Positions 1 to 8,114 of a stretch of DNA of 17,808 nt are shown piece after piece (positions within the stretch are counted from its first letter, which is position 1; each line of letters starts with the position of its first letter). Both the position numbers and the translations under genes were made by a program. Source of the DNA: Parabacteroides sp. (lineage in GTDB: Bacteria > Bacteroidota > Bacteroidia > Bacteroidales > Tannerellaceae); assembly GCA_019417325.1 (NCBI GenBank), contig DXVO01000036.1, positions 1 to 17,808 of the forward strand, written 5' to 3'. The notes beneath the pieces were generated by a model. It had not been told where the DNA came from and made no database searches. It was given only the letters and a program-made list of their open reading frames with translations.

Positions 1-740
1 TCCACCAGTTCAGGAAGGCCGGAGTCTTTCTCCTGACGGGGATCGGGTGGAAACAGCGTGGAACGAAAGACACCCTTACAGACAGGGTCCGCCTCCTTGT
101 TGTAGCGGAGGGTGTTCGGAATGTGTGAGGACAGCAGCCGCAGCCCCATCCTGTGGATGACCCGGTTCCAGGCATCATACAAATTCTTCCGTCCCCTTCT
201 ATCCACCATGTTCCAGAACAGCCGGATTCCTTTCAAGTTGCAGTTCCCCTTGGCGATCAGCTCCTCTTCCAGCACCTTGGTAAACTGCAGGGAACTCTGC
301 ATGACGATATTGTCCGCCTTGAGCGGGACAAAGATATAGTCCATCGCGGCAACGGTATGAACCACCCCCTCGCTGCGGAGCGTTCCGGGAAGGTCGAAGA
401 GCACGATATCGAAAGTCTCCCCTTTTTCGTCCATATAACGCCGCAGGTCTTCCACCCCCTTTTCCGGGTCGCTTTTGATGACCGGATAGGCAGGCTTACG
501 GATTCTTTCGTACTGCCGGTACAGGTTCACCTTCAGGTCGTCATTTTTCATGACATTCTCCATGTCCCTCTCACGCATCAGGGCGATGCTGTGCTGCGGG
601 GAGTCACAGTCCACAACCGCCACACGCACGTCTTTGCGGTAATGCAGGACACTGGCCAGCAGTACCGTAAAGACGGATTTTCCCACGCCACCCTTCTGGC
701 TGGCGATGGCAACCAACAACTCTTTTTCTTTTTTCATCAT
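1..740 (-). CDS. traA: ParA-family ATPase, conjugative transposon TraA-type (3' end beyond window)
   Basis: The reading frame is open from the tandem ATG-ATG at 740-735 to the left edge of the window, about 246 codons, so only the C-terminus can be missing. The protein starts MMKKEKELLVAIASQKGGVG. Residues 16-22 form the deviant Walker A motif KGGVGKS of ParA/MinD ATPases; VVDCDSPQHS (about 42-51) is the A' motif and FDIVLFDLPG the Walker B region. ParA-type ATPases of this kind (TraA) are found at the start of transfer regions in Bacteroides conjugative transposons, where a role in transfer or partition is assumed rather than proven. Two DUF3408 genes lie directly upstream on the same strand. 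The leader (738-832) has two competing short GC-rich hairpins near 800-825 and a -7-like TATTTTTG at 782-789 without a clear -33 box. The family is certain; the symbol follows ICE convention. Confidence 0.88.
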   Translation of the reverse strand, partial: MMKKEKELLVAIASQKGGVGKSVFTVLLASVLHYRKDVRVAVVDCDSPQHSIALMRERDMENVMKNDDLKVNLYRQYERIRKPAYPVIKSDPEKGVEDLRRYMDEKGETFDIVLFDLPGTLRSEGVVHTVAAMDYIFVPLKADNIVMQSSLQFTKVLEEELIAKGNCNLKGIRLFWNMVDRRGRKNLYDAWNRVIHRMGLRLLSSHIPNTLRYNKEADPVCKGVFRSTLFPPDPRQEKDSGLPELV

Positions 741-832
741 ACTTCTTTTTCATTAAAAGTTAAACACTATTGTTTCAGAAACAAAAATAATGCTCCCATC
801 GGGGGAGATCCCCTGTCATGGGGGACGAGCCT

Positions 833-1219
833 TTATGACCGGCCGGGCAGGGACTCCTCCAGAATCATGTCCGTCGTTTCCCTGTATTCTTCCAGATGCC
901 GCGAGACAAGGTGGTTGATGAACCCCTCCAGAGTGACCTTTCCGTTTCTCGAGGCTCCCGCCAGGATGGACAGTTTCCGGTGCAGGGCGGCGGGAATATG
1001 CAGCGACCGACGCTGCACGCCCGCAATGCCATGCAGGTATTCCTCCCCGTAGACGGACGGTTGCATGGGGCCATTTTTCCTTGCGGGACGTATAATGTCG
1101 TTACCGGACGTTCCACGTCTCTTCCGGGGACAGGCAGGCGCTTCCCCCATGATCTCACGGATGCGGTCCGCGTCCATCCCGCCAAGACCAATCCGCTCTT
1201 TTACGTTCTTTCCTGTCAT
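833..1219 (-). CDS. DUF3408 protein of conjugative element (TraB-like), copy 1
   Basis: This encodes 128 residues. The N-terminal half is polar and probably disordered. The C-terminal half (about 62-122) carries the DUF3408 pattern: a short strand with RRSLHIPAALHRKL, then two helices around VTLEGFINHLVSRHLEEY. That arrangement resembles a ribbon-helix-helix DNA-binding fold. DUF3408 proteins recur beside the ParA/TraA gene in Bacteroides conjugative transposons and are thought to act in transfer or its regulation, but no biochemical role is established. The gene lies 29 bases downstream of a second DUF3408 gene and 92 bases upstream of the ParA gene, all on the minus strand, so the three are probably one operon. 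The start at 1219 is the first ATG in frame. Confidence 0.8.
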   Translation of the reverse strand: MTGKNVKERIGLGGMDADRIREIMGEAPACPRKRRGTSGNDIIRPARKNGPMQPSVYGEEYLHGIAGVQRRSLHIPAALHRKLSILAGASRNGKVTLEGFINHLVSRHLEEYRETTDMILEESLPGRS

Positions 1220-1248
1220 GATATGCCTTCTTGGACAATGACAACGTT

Positions 1249-1665
1249 TTATCGGCGAGGTGTTCCTCCCGGCTGTCCGTCCTCATCCCAGGGACGGTAG
1301 ACCTCACCGAGCAGGGAGGCGATGTCCTCCCTGTGTTCCTCCATATGGAGTTCCAACAACCGGATGATAAAACCGGAGATGCTGCCGCAGCCGGCGGCCC
1401 TGACCAGCATGGCGATCCGGCGGTGCAGTCTCCCATCAATGTAGGCGGTCTTCCACTCAGCGGCTCTGGGAGCGGGAACCAGAAACCTCCTCTTGTATTC
1501 CTCCGGACCTGTCACTTTCCCTGCCCGGACCTGACTTCCATGACTTGGTATCTCCACCACTGGTTCCAGGGATGGGGAAACGGGAGCTGACAGAAGGTTC
1601 CCCGTGAGTCCGACCCTCTCGAGAACGATATCGGAAAGCCGGTTCTTTTCCTTTTCTGAATCCAT
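1249..1665 (-). CDS. DUF3408 protein of conjugative element, copy 2
   Basis: This encodes 138 residues and is the first gene of the leftward transfer cluster. It shares the layout of the next gene: a polar N-terminal half, then a C-terminal module with EYKRRFLVPAPRAAEWKTAY followed by an arginine-rich strand and helices (IDGRLHRRIAMLVRAAGCGS, about 74-93, and FIIRLLELHMEEHREDIASL). This fits DUF3408 and a ribbon-helix-helix-like fold. The two DUF3408 proteins are clearly divergent paralogues rather than a recent duplication. The ATG at 1663-1665 follows an AT-rich leader. No good -33/-7 promoter was found immediately upstream; TATTTTG near 1718-1724 is only a partial match. DNA binding is inferred from the fold resemblance, not known. 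Confidence 0.78.
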   Translation of the reverse strand: MDSEKEKNRLSDIVLERVGLTGNLLSAPVSPSLEPVVEIPSHGSQVRAGKVTGPEEYKRRFLVPAPRAAEWKTAYIDGRLHRRIAMLVRAAGCGSISGFIIRLLELHMEEHREDIASLLGEVYRPWDEDGQPGGTPRR

Positions 1666-1989
1666 ATTTTAAAATCTTAAATTATTAAATTACACAACTG
1701 GTATTGTCTCGGAATACAAAATAAAGGAAGAAGAGAACAGGATGAAACCACCTGTCACTTATAGTCATCCAAAGTCAGTTATTGTCATGATACACATGAC
1801 GGGGGGGACGGAGATGCCGTTCCGTTCGGACGGTTCTTCCTATGCGGAGGCGACATCAGAGGCCCGTAGTGGTGTGGAAAAGCGAGCGGGATTCCGTTTC
1901 CTTGTCCACCGTTCCTTTTTAATCCTTATGGGCAGGCGTGAGAGCGCGCATCCGTCCGGATACGGATTCTTAAATTATCGGTCTATGGG

Positions 1990-2190
1990 AGTGTAAAAGT
2001 ATTAATCCGTTAATGGAGAATTATGAAGGAAGACCATAAGGTGTACACGGCTACATTCTCCATTTGCAGAAGTGTAGAAGTAGTAATCCATTAATGAAGA
2101 TAATGCAGAAAAACCATAAACCATATACGGCTCACTGCCGCTCTCCATTTGTAGATGTGTAGAAGTAACAATCCATTAATGGACAATAGG
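1990..2190. repeat. Imperfect direct repeats, 81-85 bp period, about 2.4 copies
   Basis: Three copies begin near 1990, 2071 and 2156. Each opens with GTGTARAAGTA, then a short AT-rich partial palindrome (ATTAATCCGTTAAT in copy 1; TAATCCATTA in copies 2 and 3), and copies 1 and 2 close with CTCCATTTG followed by AG. The third copy breaks down after about 35 bases. The spacing is close to eight helical turns, so the repeated cores would lie on one face of the DNA. That suits repeated protein binding sites upstream of the transfer operon, but the binding protein is unknown. Confidence 0.6.
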
Positions 2191-2383
2191 GCATGTAAAG
2201 GGCAGATTTCCCGTATATTCGCCTCCTTATTCCCGAATTATGGACGTAAGTCATATGATTATGGAGAGATATCCACCCTTTTATGGGGAGAGCAGCCGGC
2301 AAACACCTGATGGAAATGCCTCGTAAATCACAGGAGAATAGCCATACAATGGGCTAATACACAATAATTATTGGATAAATGTG

Positions 2384-2462
2384 GTCCGCTCCTGCGGACA
2401 GCAAGTTGTGTTTTCGTTTAACGAAAACAGGACGGTTTAACGGAGAATACACCGATAAACCG
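2384..2462. repeat. Cluster of three adjacent hairpins
   Basis: Three inverted repeats follow each other closely. GTCCGC/GCGGAC (2384-2399) has a 4-base loop. GTTTTCGT/ACGAAAAC (2410-2428) has a 3-base loop. CGGTTTA/TAAACCG (2433-2462) encloses a further CGG/CCG pair and an 8-base loop. None is followed by a T-run on either strand, so they are not obvious intrinsic terminators. They lie downstream of the B12 operon. Confidence 0.55.
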
Positions 2463-2579
2463 TTACTTATTTCAAGCTCCAGCGTCGCTTTTTACATATC
2501 TAACTATAATTCATTTGAAATCACAAAACAGATTGAACCGAATGTGGTTAGTTTGTCTGTTTATTTCATGTCCGAATCA

Positions 2580-3146
2580 TTAGTATGCTATGTTGCAAAG
2601 TTCGTATTCATTATGAAAAAATCCGCTTACGAGAACAAGATATTCAGGTAATTTGCCATCCTTTCCCCAAAGAAGTTCGATGTTAAAAAGTTCAGAAAGC
2701 GTTTTGGCTATGTCAAATCCGAAGGCTTCGAGTGACGGACGCACTTTTTCCGGGTGTCGGCATGGTGTGCCGCAGTTACGCGTACACTCGTTATCTGAGC
2801 AGTGAAGACATTTACCTATATAGGCAAATGAACGCCCTCCATATTTCCGTTCCATATCCAATAATTCGCTCTCGATTCGTATCCGTTCCGGTAAAATGAG
2901 TTTTTGTGTATATTCAATCGGAATATCTTTGTCTTCAGGGATTATCTTCGTTGCCATAAGATGTGCATACTTGTATTGTCGGAGAAACGATTCCGTATCA
3001 AAATCAAATGGAGGACACCCCCAACTTTTACCGTAATTGGTACATTGTTTGCAAAGTTCAAGAAAATGTGGTTCGTCACGGAATTCGGCGATATATCCTT
3101 CAACAGTGATGTCTGAAGTAAAATTTTCTACAGTGTATATACTCAT
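2580..3146 (-). CDS. DUF2284 Cys-rich metal-binding protein, last gene of B12 operon
   Basis: The protein has 188 residues. The start is set at 3146 because this ATG overlaps the btuD stop codon as ATGA; the longer frame from 3170 would begin inside btuD. There is no signal peptide or membrane segment, so it is probably cytoplasmic. Two cysteine clusters are visible: C32-x2-C35-x8-C44, followed by PPF, and C113-x2-C116-x4-C121-x3-C125-x3-C129, followed by RHP and RPSLEAFGFDI. These match DUF2284, a family annotated as predicted metal-binding; the second cluster could hold an iron-sulfur centre. No reaction is established for the family. Its coupling to btuD under a cobalamin riboswitch suggests a role with imported corrinoid, for example reductive removal of the upper ligand or delivery to an adenosyltransferase. 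That role is inference. The family call is fairly sure. Confidence 0.82.
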   Translation of the reverse strand: MSIYTVENFTSDITVEGYIAEFRDEPHFLELCKQCTNYGKSWGCPPFDFDTESFLRQYKYAHLMATKIIPEDKDIPIEYTQKLILPERIRIESELLDMERKYGGRSFAYIGKCLHCSDNECTRNCGTPCRHPEKVRPSLEAFGFDIAKTLSELFNIELLWGKDGKLPEYLVLVSGFFHNEYELCNIAY

Positions 3147-3901
3147 TGTTTCAAAATCATTGTACCGCATAAGGAGTCGAAACGGATGTTTTCATTTTGG
3201 AAAAGTCTGTCAATGTATCCGCTTTTCTGCATTTCAGACGCGGTCAAGCAACTTAAATTCGGGGTATCTAACAATGCTATCGAATCGCACATGGACAACG
3301 CGATGTCAAGTTCATGTGTCGAGAACATGATACATTTTTTCTCGTCGTGGACAAGCCTACGAAGCAACGCCACAAGTTCGTAGCGATTAGGCATGTCAAG
3401 AAAGGAAGTCGGTTCATCAAGGAGAATGATAGGAGTATCCTGTGCCAATGCACGAGCAATCATCACACGCTGGCATTCGCCATCCGACATTTTATCCATC
3501 GTGCGGTTTGCATAAGCCTCCATTCCCACCGAAATGAGCGATTGCATGACTATCTCCTTATCTGTTTCTTGCATCCTACCTATCCAGTTGGTATAAGGAG
3601 CACGGCCTATGGCTACGACATCCTTGCACCGCAGGTTGGCGATGCGCGTGCGCTCGGTCGTGACGACAGCCAGCGTTTTTGCCATATCTTCGGTTTTCAT
3701 GCAGGCGATGTCGTGCCCGTCGAGAATGATTTTTCCGGAATAACACCGGTTCAGACCGGCTATGGCGCGGAGCAACGTCGATTTTCCTGTCCCGTTTCTT
3801 CCGATAAGGGCTGTCAGTTGACCTTTTTTTATCGTGGCATTTACCTCGTGGAGCAACGAGTTTTCTTTGTAACCTATGGAAAAATGCTGTAATTCTATCA
3901 T
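3143..3901 (-). CDS. btuD: Cobalamin ABC importer ATP-binding protein BtuD
   Basis: With the start at 3901 the protein has 252 residues. That ATG overlaps the btuC stop as ATGA; the longer frame to 3934 only adds residues from inside btuC. This is an ABC nucleotide-binding domain of the FepC/BtuD/FhuC type. Walker A is GRNGTGKST (34-42), the signature is MSDGECQR (138-145), Walker B is IILLDEPT (158-165) and the H-loop histidine is H196 in STHE. Two features depart from the norm. The Q-loop glutamine seems absent, since the region reads LAVVTTERT (about 77-85), and the signature is SDGEC instead of SGGQ. It should energise corrinoid import through BtuC. The cargo is assigned from btuB, btuG and the riboswitch, because the sequence alone does not separate it from haem or siderophore importers. 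Confidence 0.92.
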   Translation of the reverse strand: MIELQHFSIGYKENSLLHEVNATIKKGQLTALIGRNGTGKSTLLRAIAGLNRCYSGKIILDGHDIACMKTEDMAKTLAVVTTERTRIANLRCKDVVAIGRAPYTNWIGRMQETDKEIVMQSLISVGMEAYANRTMDKMSDGECQRVMIARALAQDTPIILLDEPTSFLDMPNRYELVALLRRLVHDEKKCIMFSTHELDIALSMCDSIALLDTPNLSCLTASEMQKSGYIDRLFQNENIRFDSLCGTMILKQ

Positions 3902-4878
3902 GCGGTGATGGATTTGTTGCGTAAAACCACCCATACGACGATTGGGATTCCCAATAGAGCTGTAATGGCGTTGATCGGCAAGGTGAATATTTTAGAAATG
4001 ATGTCGCAAAGAAGCAATATCGATGCTCCCGAAAGAATTGTTCCGGGCAGAAGGACATGATGATCGCTATTTTGGAAAAGCATTCTTGTGACATGAGGCA
4101 TAGCGAGACCTATGAAACCTATCGGACCGCAAAAAGCGGTTATCGTTCCGGCGAGCAGCGTTGTCGAGAGAAACAACAGGCTGCGTGAACGCCGAATATT
4201 CAGTCCCATTGTTACGGCATATTCCTCTCCGAACAGCAGGAGGTTAAGCGGTTTGATGGTCAGTACAGCCAACAGCAGTCCGGCAAACACCGATGGAATA
4301 AGAATCAGAAGTTGTCCGGAGGTGACGTCACCCAAAGCCCCCATCGTCCAAATGACAAAGGCTTTCAGCGATTCCTCTTTGCTGAGGTACTGCAATATCT
4401 GCACGACAGCACCTACGCCCGATGAGAACATCATGCCCAGAATCAGGATTACCATGATGTCTTTTATTCGCTGTCCGACGGCAGTTATCACGAGCAACAC
4501 GACAGCCGCACCCACCCACGCTGCTCCGGCAATGCCTATTGATGAACCGATCCCGGCAAGTACCACAAGTGCCACACCGAGACTTGCACCGGAACTGATG
4601 CCAAGGACATAGGGACCGGCAAGAGGATTACGGAAGAGGGTCTGCATCTGAAGACCGCTGACCGATAAGGCAGCCCCGGCCAACAGTGCCACTATAGCTT
4701 TTATGAGGCGTATGTTGAGTACGATTTTTTCCGTGGCACGGGAACAATTTCCCCCGGTCAGTGCTGCCCATACATCGCGGATCGGAATGTTGACAGCTCC
4801 CACGGCCAAGTCCAGTAAAAAAAGACCGACCGTGAGCGTAATCAATATGGAGAATAATATAGTCGAACGGGAACGCAT
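3898..4878 (-). CDS. btuC: Cobalamin ABC importer permease BtuC (FecCD family)
   Basis: The protein has 326 residues, the usual length for FecCD permeases, and is strongly hydrophobic throughout with roughly ten membrane helices. Family hallmarks are GLQMQTLFRNPLAGPYVLGI (about 70-89), followed by SSGASLG, and later CGPIGFIGLAMPHVTRML. The latter lies next to the cytoplasmic coupling segment that contacts the ATPase. The ATG at 4876-4878 follows the btuF TAG stop with no base between them, and its TGA overlaps the btuD ATG, so translation is probably coupled along btuF-btuC-btuD. It forms the corrinoid channel across the inner membrane. Specificity for B12 is inferred from the operon. Confidence 0.92.
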   Translation of the reverse strand: MRSRSTILFSILITLTVGLFLLDLAVGAVNIPIRDVWAALTGGNCSRATEKIVLNIRLIKAIVALLAGAALSVSGLQMQTLFRNPLAGPYVLGISSGASLGVALVVLAGIGSSIGIAGAAWVGAAVVLLVITAVGQRIKDIMVILILGMMFSSGVGAVVQILQYLSKEESLKAFVIWTMGALGDVTSGQLLILIPSVFAGLLLAVLTIKPLNLLLFGEEYAVTMGLNIRRSRSLLFLSTTLLAGTITAFCGPIGFIGLAMPHVTRMLFQNSDHHVLLPGTILSGASILLLCDIISKIFTLPINAITALLGIPIVVWVVLRNKSITA

Positions 4879-6018
4879 CTATTTCAGTTGCTTGTAATAC
4901 ACACACTCTTCCTGCACCAGTTCAGGATGGAATATCTTCACGAGGTCGCGGAGCACGATGTCAGGATTCACGACGGCAGACTCGTAATAGTCGTTACCCC
5001 CGGCTGTGTTGGTACGGGCGTTGTTGTTATACACCTCTCCATTTTTGAAACATCGGGTATCGGTGAATTTCGGACATGATGCCTTCAAGTCGTCAAGGGA
5101 GTTCGCCATTCCCACGTTCAGCCACATGTCCGCATCCGACGCGAGCAGATATGCTTCTTCTAAGTCAATGGGGATAGAAGCGTTTCCCGTGTTCTTCTGG
5201 TAGATATAGCGGCCTCCCGCATCAGTAATCAAGCGGGCTACATAACTTTGGGTTGAAGGCATGAACCACGAGTCGCCATAGGGAACATTAAGCATAACCG
5301 AAGGAGTGCCGAGGGTACTGTCGGCCACTTTCTTTTTCAAGGCGTTGTATCTGACCGGGATTGCGGCAAAGGCTTTTTCACCCTTCTCACGTTTTCCTGT
5401 GACTTCTGAAAGCACTACCATCCATTCGGCCTTGCCGAGAGGCGACTCTTCAAGATAATCGCCGACATACATGAACGGTATGTCGAGTTCTTCGAGTTTG
5501 CTTTCCATTGCGCTTGCGCCGTTCACCCCATAGAGCAGAACGAGGTCGGGATCGAGCGAGAGCAGCAACTCGTAGTTGATGTTCCCTTCATAGCCGACAT
5601 CGCCAATACTGTCGCGGCGGGCTTGGATGTCTGGGTTGGAAATGTAGTCGATTCCCGAAACGCCGGTTATACACCGGACTTCACCGATTGCGTCAAGCAT
5701 GGCGATATGAGTGGAAGACATCGCCACGATGCGTTTGGCGTCTCCTTTGAGTACCTGTCCTGCAAACCCTTCGGGAACCTCTTCACCGTTGCGGACGATA
5801 AACAGCCATGTGGTTACACTGTCCGCTCCCTGCCAGGGATTCCTGACGGTTATCAGTACGCTTTCCTTCCCGCCCGCCCCTTTGATGTCGAAGCCGGAGG
5901 CATATTCGGGAGCATAAAGCAGCAGGTTGAAATCATTGATTTTTGAGCTTTTGTTGTGGCAGCCTGTAAATGCCAGAGAAAGCAACAAAATCAGGCTTAA
6001 ATTCTTTAATGCGTTCAT
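4879..6018 (-). CDS. btuF: Cobalamin-binding lipoprotein BtuF (periplasmic substrate-binding protein)
   Basis: The protein has 379 residues, longer than the roughly 270 of E. coli BtuF but normal for Bacteroidota versions. Residues 1-20 form a lipoprotein signal ending FTGC, with C20 as the lipidated cysteine. No acidic stretch follows it (HNKSSKINDF), so it probably stays on the periplasmic side rather than being exported to the surface. The body is a class III binding-protein fold with two lobes. KGDAKRIVAMSSTHIAMLDA opens the first lobe, LLLSLDPDLVLLYG is typical of the family, and a long helix with EKAFAAIPVRYNALKKKVAD links the lobes. It sits 11 bases after btuB and abuts btuC. It should take corrinoid from BtuB and deliver it to BtuCD. 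Alone it could be mistaken for a siderophore or haem binder. Confidence 0.88.
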   Translation of the reverse strand: MNALKNLSLILLLSLAFTGCHNKSSKINDFNLLLYAPEYASGFDIKGAGGKESVLITVRNPWQGADSVTTWLFIVRNGEEVPEGFAGQVLKGDAKRIVAMSSTHIAMLDAIGEVRCITGVSGIDYISNPDIQARRDSIGDVGYEGNINYELLLSLDPDLVLLYGVNGASAMESKLEELDIPFMYVGDYLEESPLGKAEWMVVLSEVTGKREKGEKAFAAIPVRYNALKKKVADSTLGTPSVMLNVPYGDSWFMPSTQSYVARLITDAGGRYIYQKNTGNASIPIDLEEAYLLASDADMWLNVGMANSLDDLKASCPKFTDTRCFKNGEVYNNNARTNTAGGNDYYESAVVNPDIVLRDLVKIFHPELVQEECVYYKQLK

Positions 6019-6029
6019 ATTGATGCAGA

Positions 6030-8108
6030 TTATCGTTTACTATTTTTGTTTTTTCCGAACTTGGGTGTTATGCCGATGAATATCTCGAAATTGATGCCCG
6101 GCATGGGACGGGACAATACGGAAAGGTATTCTTCATCGAACAGGTTGTTGATGCTGCCCTTTAGCGACAGATCGGCCCATCGGAAAGAGAGCTGTTTTTC
6201 CAGTGTCACGTTATTCATGAAGTAAGGGGGCAGATAGCCCGTCAGGGTATAGTCATTACTCGACATGGTATAACGCTGGCTGTAATAACACCATTTGTAA
6301 AGCAGGCTCCATGTCCGCCATGACAGACGTCCGGTCACCGTTGCGGAAAACTCCGGCACGTATGGCAACTGTTTGCCGACGGATTGGTCTGCCGGACTCA
6401 TCGGTTCGCTCTCGTTGATCGAGGAAGTCCACGAGAAAGTTCCGTTCATATCCAGTTTCCAGTCCTTTCCGAGCATTATATCAAGGTGGGCGTTGGTCTC
6501 TGCCCCGTAAGCATGTACCTTTTTGAGGTTTCTGGGGGAGAAGAATCCCTTGGTTGTGGGTAGCCAGATGATCCAGTCGTCGATGTGCGAATCGAACCAG
6601 TTGATACCACCGCTCAAAGCATATACATTTTCTTTCCCCACCGAGAACGACAACCCCACGTCGTATGTGAAGCCGTGCTCGCTTTTCAGGTCGGGATTAC
6701 CGCCCGGCAGAAAATAGAGGTCGTTCAGCGTGGGAAAACGGTAGTTCCGGGAGATGGATGCTTTCGCCACGATATTGCCTTTTTTCGACAGTACCCCGTC
6801 GATGAAGAAAGCCGGGATAACCGGGGCCCATTCCGTACCGAACATATCCTCGCGAAGGACAAGCGAGGCGGCAAAACGATCGACAGGCCGCCATTTCGCA
6901 GAAACGGAACCGGAAAACTCGACACGTCCCTTGTCATACCCGACAACAGCCTTGTTACCTTCCTGCGAGATGATATTTTTGTCCGCGCTTTCCACCAAAT
7001 GCTGGTGTACGGAAACACCGGCCGTGAACAGCCATTTCTCTGAAGGAGCATAATCCCCGTCCGCACTTCCGTAGAACGTGTTAATCTTACTGCGTGAGCG
7101 GGTCATCGAAGCCATTTCGCCGTTTCCCTTGTCCCGCTTGTAATCATAGGCCATCCATGTGTGTATATAGCCGCCTTTTACACCGACCTTCCATTTCTCC
7201 CGCACGCGATCCCACGAGAGGACGCCGCGAAACGTCTGCTCCCTTTGGCGGTTCTCGAAGTCCATGTCGTTCCCGTAATCCGTGCTGAGCATCGCCAGTT
7301 CCCGGTTAGAATTGATATACCAGGCGTTTAGCCCGAACTTGTCGCCTTCGCCCGTGTTATAATAAATTTCCTGCAAGACGTGCAGATCCTTATAAGCCCC
7401 GCTGCGGTTGCGTTCCGTCGGGTAATAGGAACCGATGATGTTCTTGTCCTCGTCATAGATGTTTTCCTTCTTGTCCCGGTTTCGGTATTTGTAGTCGTTG
7501 GGGGAAGAGGAATACACCACACGGGTGGAGGACTGCCAGTGTTTGTCACCGTAGGTCAGGCGGAGAAACTCGTCGAACGTGCTGAACGACCCCACTCCCT
7601 GCACGTACTGCAACCCGAACCCTTCATGGTTGGCCGGAGAAGTGGAGAGCCTGACCAGACCACCCAAGCCGCCGCCCGTTTCGTTTACCGATGACGTTCC
7701 GTGCAGCAGCGAGGCATCATCGATAAAGTAAGAAGGGATGGTGGAAAAATCCGTCATGCCCAGCATCGGGTTGTTAATGCGCATACCATTCCACGTCACT
7801 TGGGTATGCGAGGGAGAGGTACCCCGGAAAGCCACGGTGGATAACGTGGCGCGTCCGTAGTTCTTGACAAAAACGGATGAGTTGAATGTCAGCACATCGG
7901 CCATAGACAAGGCGATGTTCTCTTTCATGGCGATGGAATCGAAACGGGTTCGTTGCACGCCTATATCCTTCATAGGTCGTTTGCCCACCACCGTAACCTC
8001 CGGAATACGTAGTACCCTTTTGGTAATGCTGACGGAATTTTTCTGCTGGGCGGCAAGCAGAAAGGGCAGGCTTACCCCCACGAACAATAGAATAAGATGT
8101 CTTTTCAT
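6030..8108 (-). CDS. btuB: TonB-dependent outer-membrane corrinoid transporter BtuB
   Basis: The protein has 692 residues. A signal peptide covers about 1-20 (LPFLLAA). A TonB-box-like IPEVTVVGKR follows near residue 35, then a plug domain with LSMADVLTFNSSVFVKNYG, VAFRGTSPSHTQVTWNGMRI and GGGLGGLVRLST, and then a 22-strand barrel. It lacks the extra N-terminal carboxypeptidase-like domain of SusC proteins, which fits the shorter BtuB type. The C-terminus runs about eight basic and polar residues past the last aromatic strand (PKF, then GKNKNSKR). Its neighbours are btuG immediately upstream (18 bases) and btuF downstream, the arrangement known for Bacteroides B12 loci in which BtuG caps BtuB. 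The gene has an unusually good Shine-Dalgarno site at 8115-8121. The assignment is secure from family and context. Confidence 0.93.
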   Translation of the reverse strand: MKRHLILLFVGVSLPFLLAAQQKNSVSITKRVLRIPEVTVVGKRPMKDIGVQRTRFDSIAMKENIALSMADVLTFNSSVFVKNYGRATLSTVAFRGTSPSHTQVTWNGMRINNPMLGMTDFSTIPSYFIDDASLLHGTSSVNETGGGLGGLVRLSTSPANHEGFGLQYVQGVGSFSTFDEFLRLTYGDKHWQSSTRVVYSSSPNDYKYRNRDKKENIYDEDKNIIGSYYPTERNRSGAYKDLHVLQEIYYNTGEGDKFGLNAWYINSNRELAMLSTDYGNDMDFENRQREQTFRGVLSWDRVREKWKVGVKGGYIHTWMAYDYKRDKGNGEMASMTRSRSKINTFYGSADGDYAPSEKWLFTAGVSVHQHLVESADKNIISQEGNKAVVGYDKGRVEFSGSVSAKWRPVDRFAASLVLREDMFGTEWAPVIPAFFIDGVLSKKGNIVAKASISRNYRFPTLNDLYFLPGGNPDLKSEHGFTYDVGLSFSVGKENVYALSGGINWFDSHIDDWIIWLPTTKGFFSPRNLKKVHAYGAETNAHLDIMLGKDWKLDMNGTFSWTSSINESEPMSPADQSVGKQLPYVPEFSATVTGRLSWRTWSLLYKWCYYSQRYTMSSNDYTLTGYLPPYFMNNVTLEKQLSFRWADLSLKGSINNLFDEEYLSVLSRPMPGINFEIFIGITPKFGKNKNSKR

Positions 8109-8114
8109 TTTTGT

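Larger units (their letters stand above)
1666..2579. other. Gene-poor intergenic region between transfer genes and B12 operon
   Basis: About 900 bases hold no convincing gene. Open frames at 1742-1996 (+) and 2379-2651 (+) have compositions and context that look non-coding; the second overlaps the DUF2284 gene on the other strand. The region contains an imperfect direct repeat at 1990-2190, a 6-bp stem hairpin at 1951-1968 and a cluster of three hairpins at 2384-2462. No clear intrinsic terminator (stem plus T-run) was seen after the DUF2284 stop. The region probably contains regulatory DNA for the transfer operon and may include a seam where the B12 cargo joined the element. Confidence 0.5.

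Noticed and set aside
153..1052. Long plus-strand open frame (299 codons) across the ParA gene and beyond.
   Set aside because: It is antisense to ParA and to a DUF3408 gene; the minus strand has the clear Walker motifs and family patterns.
1742..1996. Plus-strand frame of 84 codons near the transfer operon.
   Set aside because: No domain or signal is visible and it lies among repeats and hairpins; probably non-coding.
1990..2190. CRISPR array.
   Set aside because: Units are 81-85 bp, imperfect and fewer than three, without the short identical repeats and unique spacers of an array.
2379..2651. Plus-strand frame of 90 codons (MWSAPADSKL...).
   Set aside because: It overlaps the DUF2284 3' end and its first part is the hairpin cluster; no family is recognised.
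3902..3934. Longer start for btuD (MGGFTQQIHHR).
   Set aside because: These codons lie inside btuC; the ATGA overlap at 3898-3901 is the more natural start.
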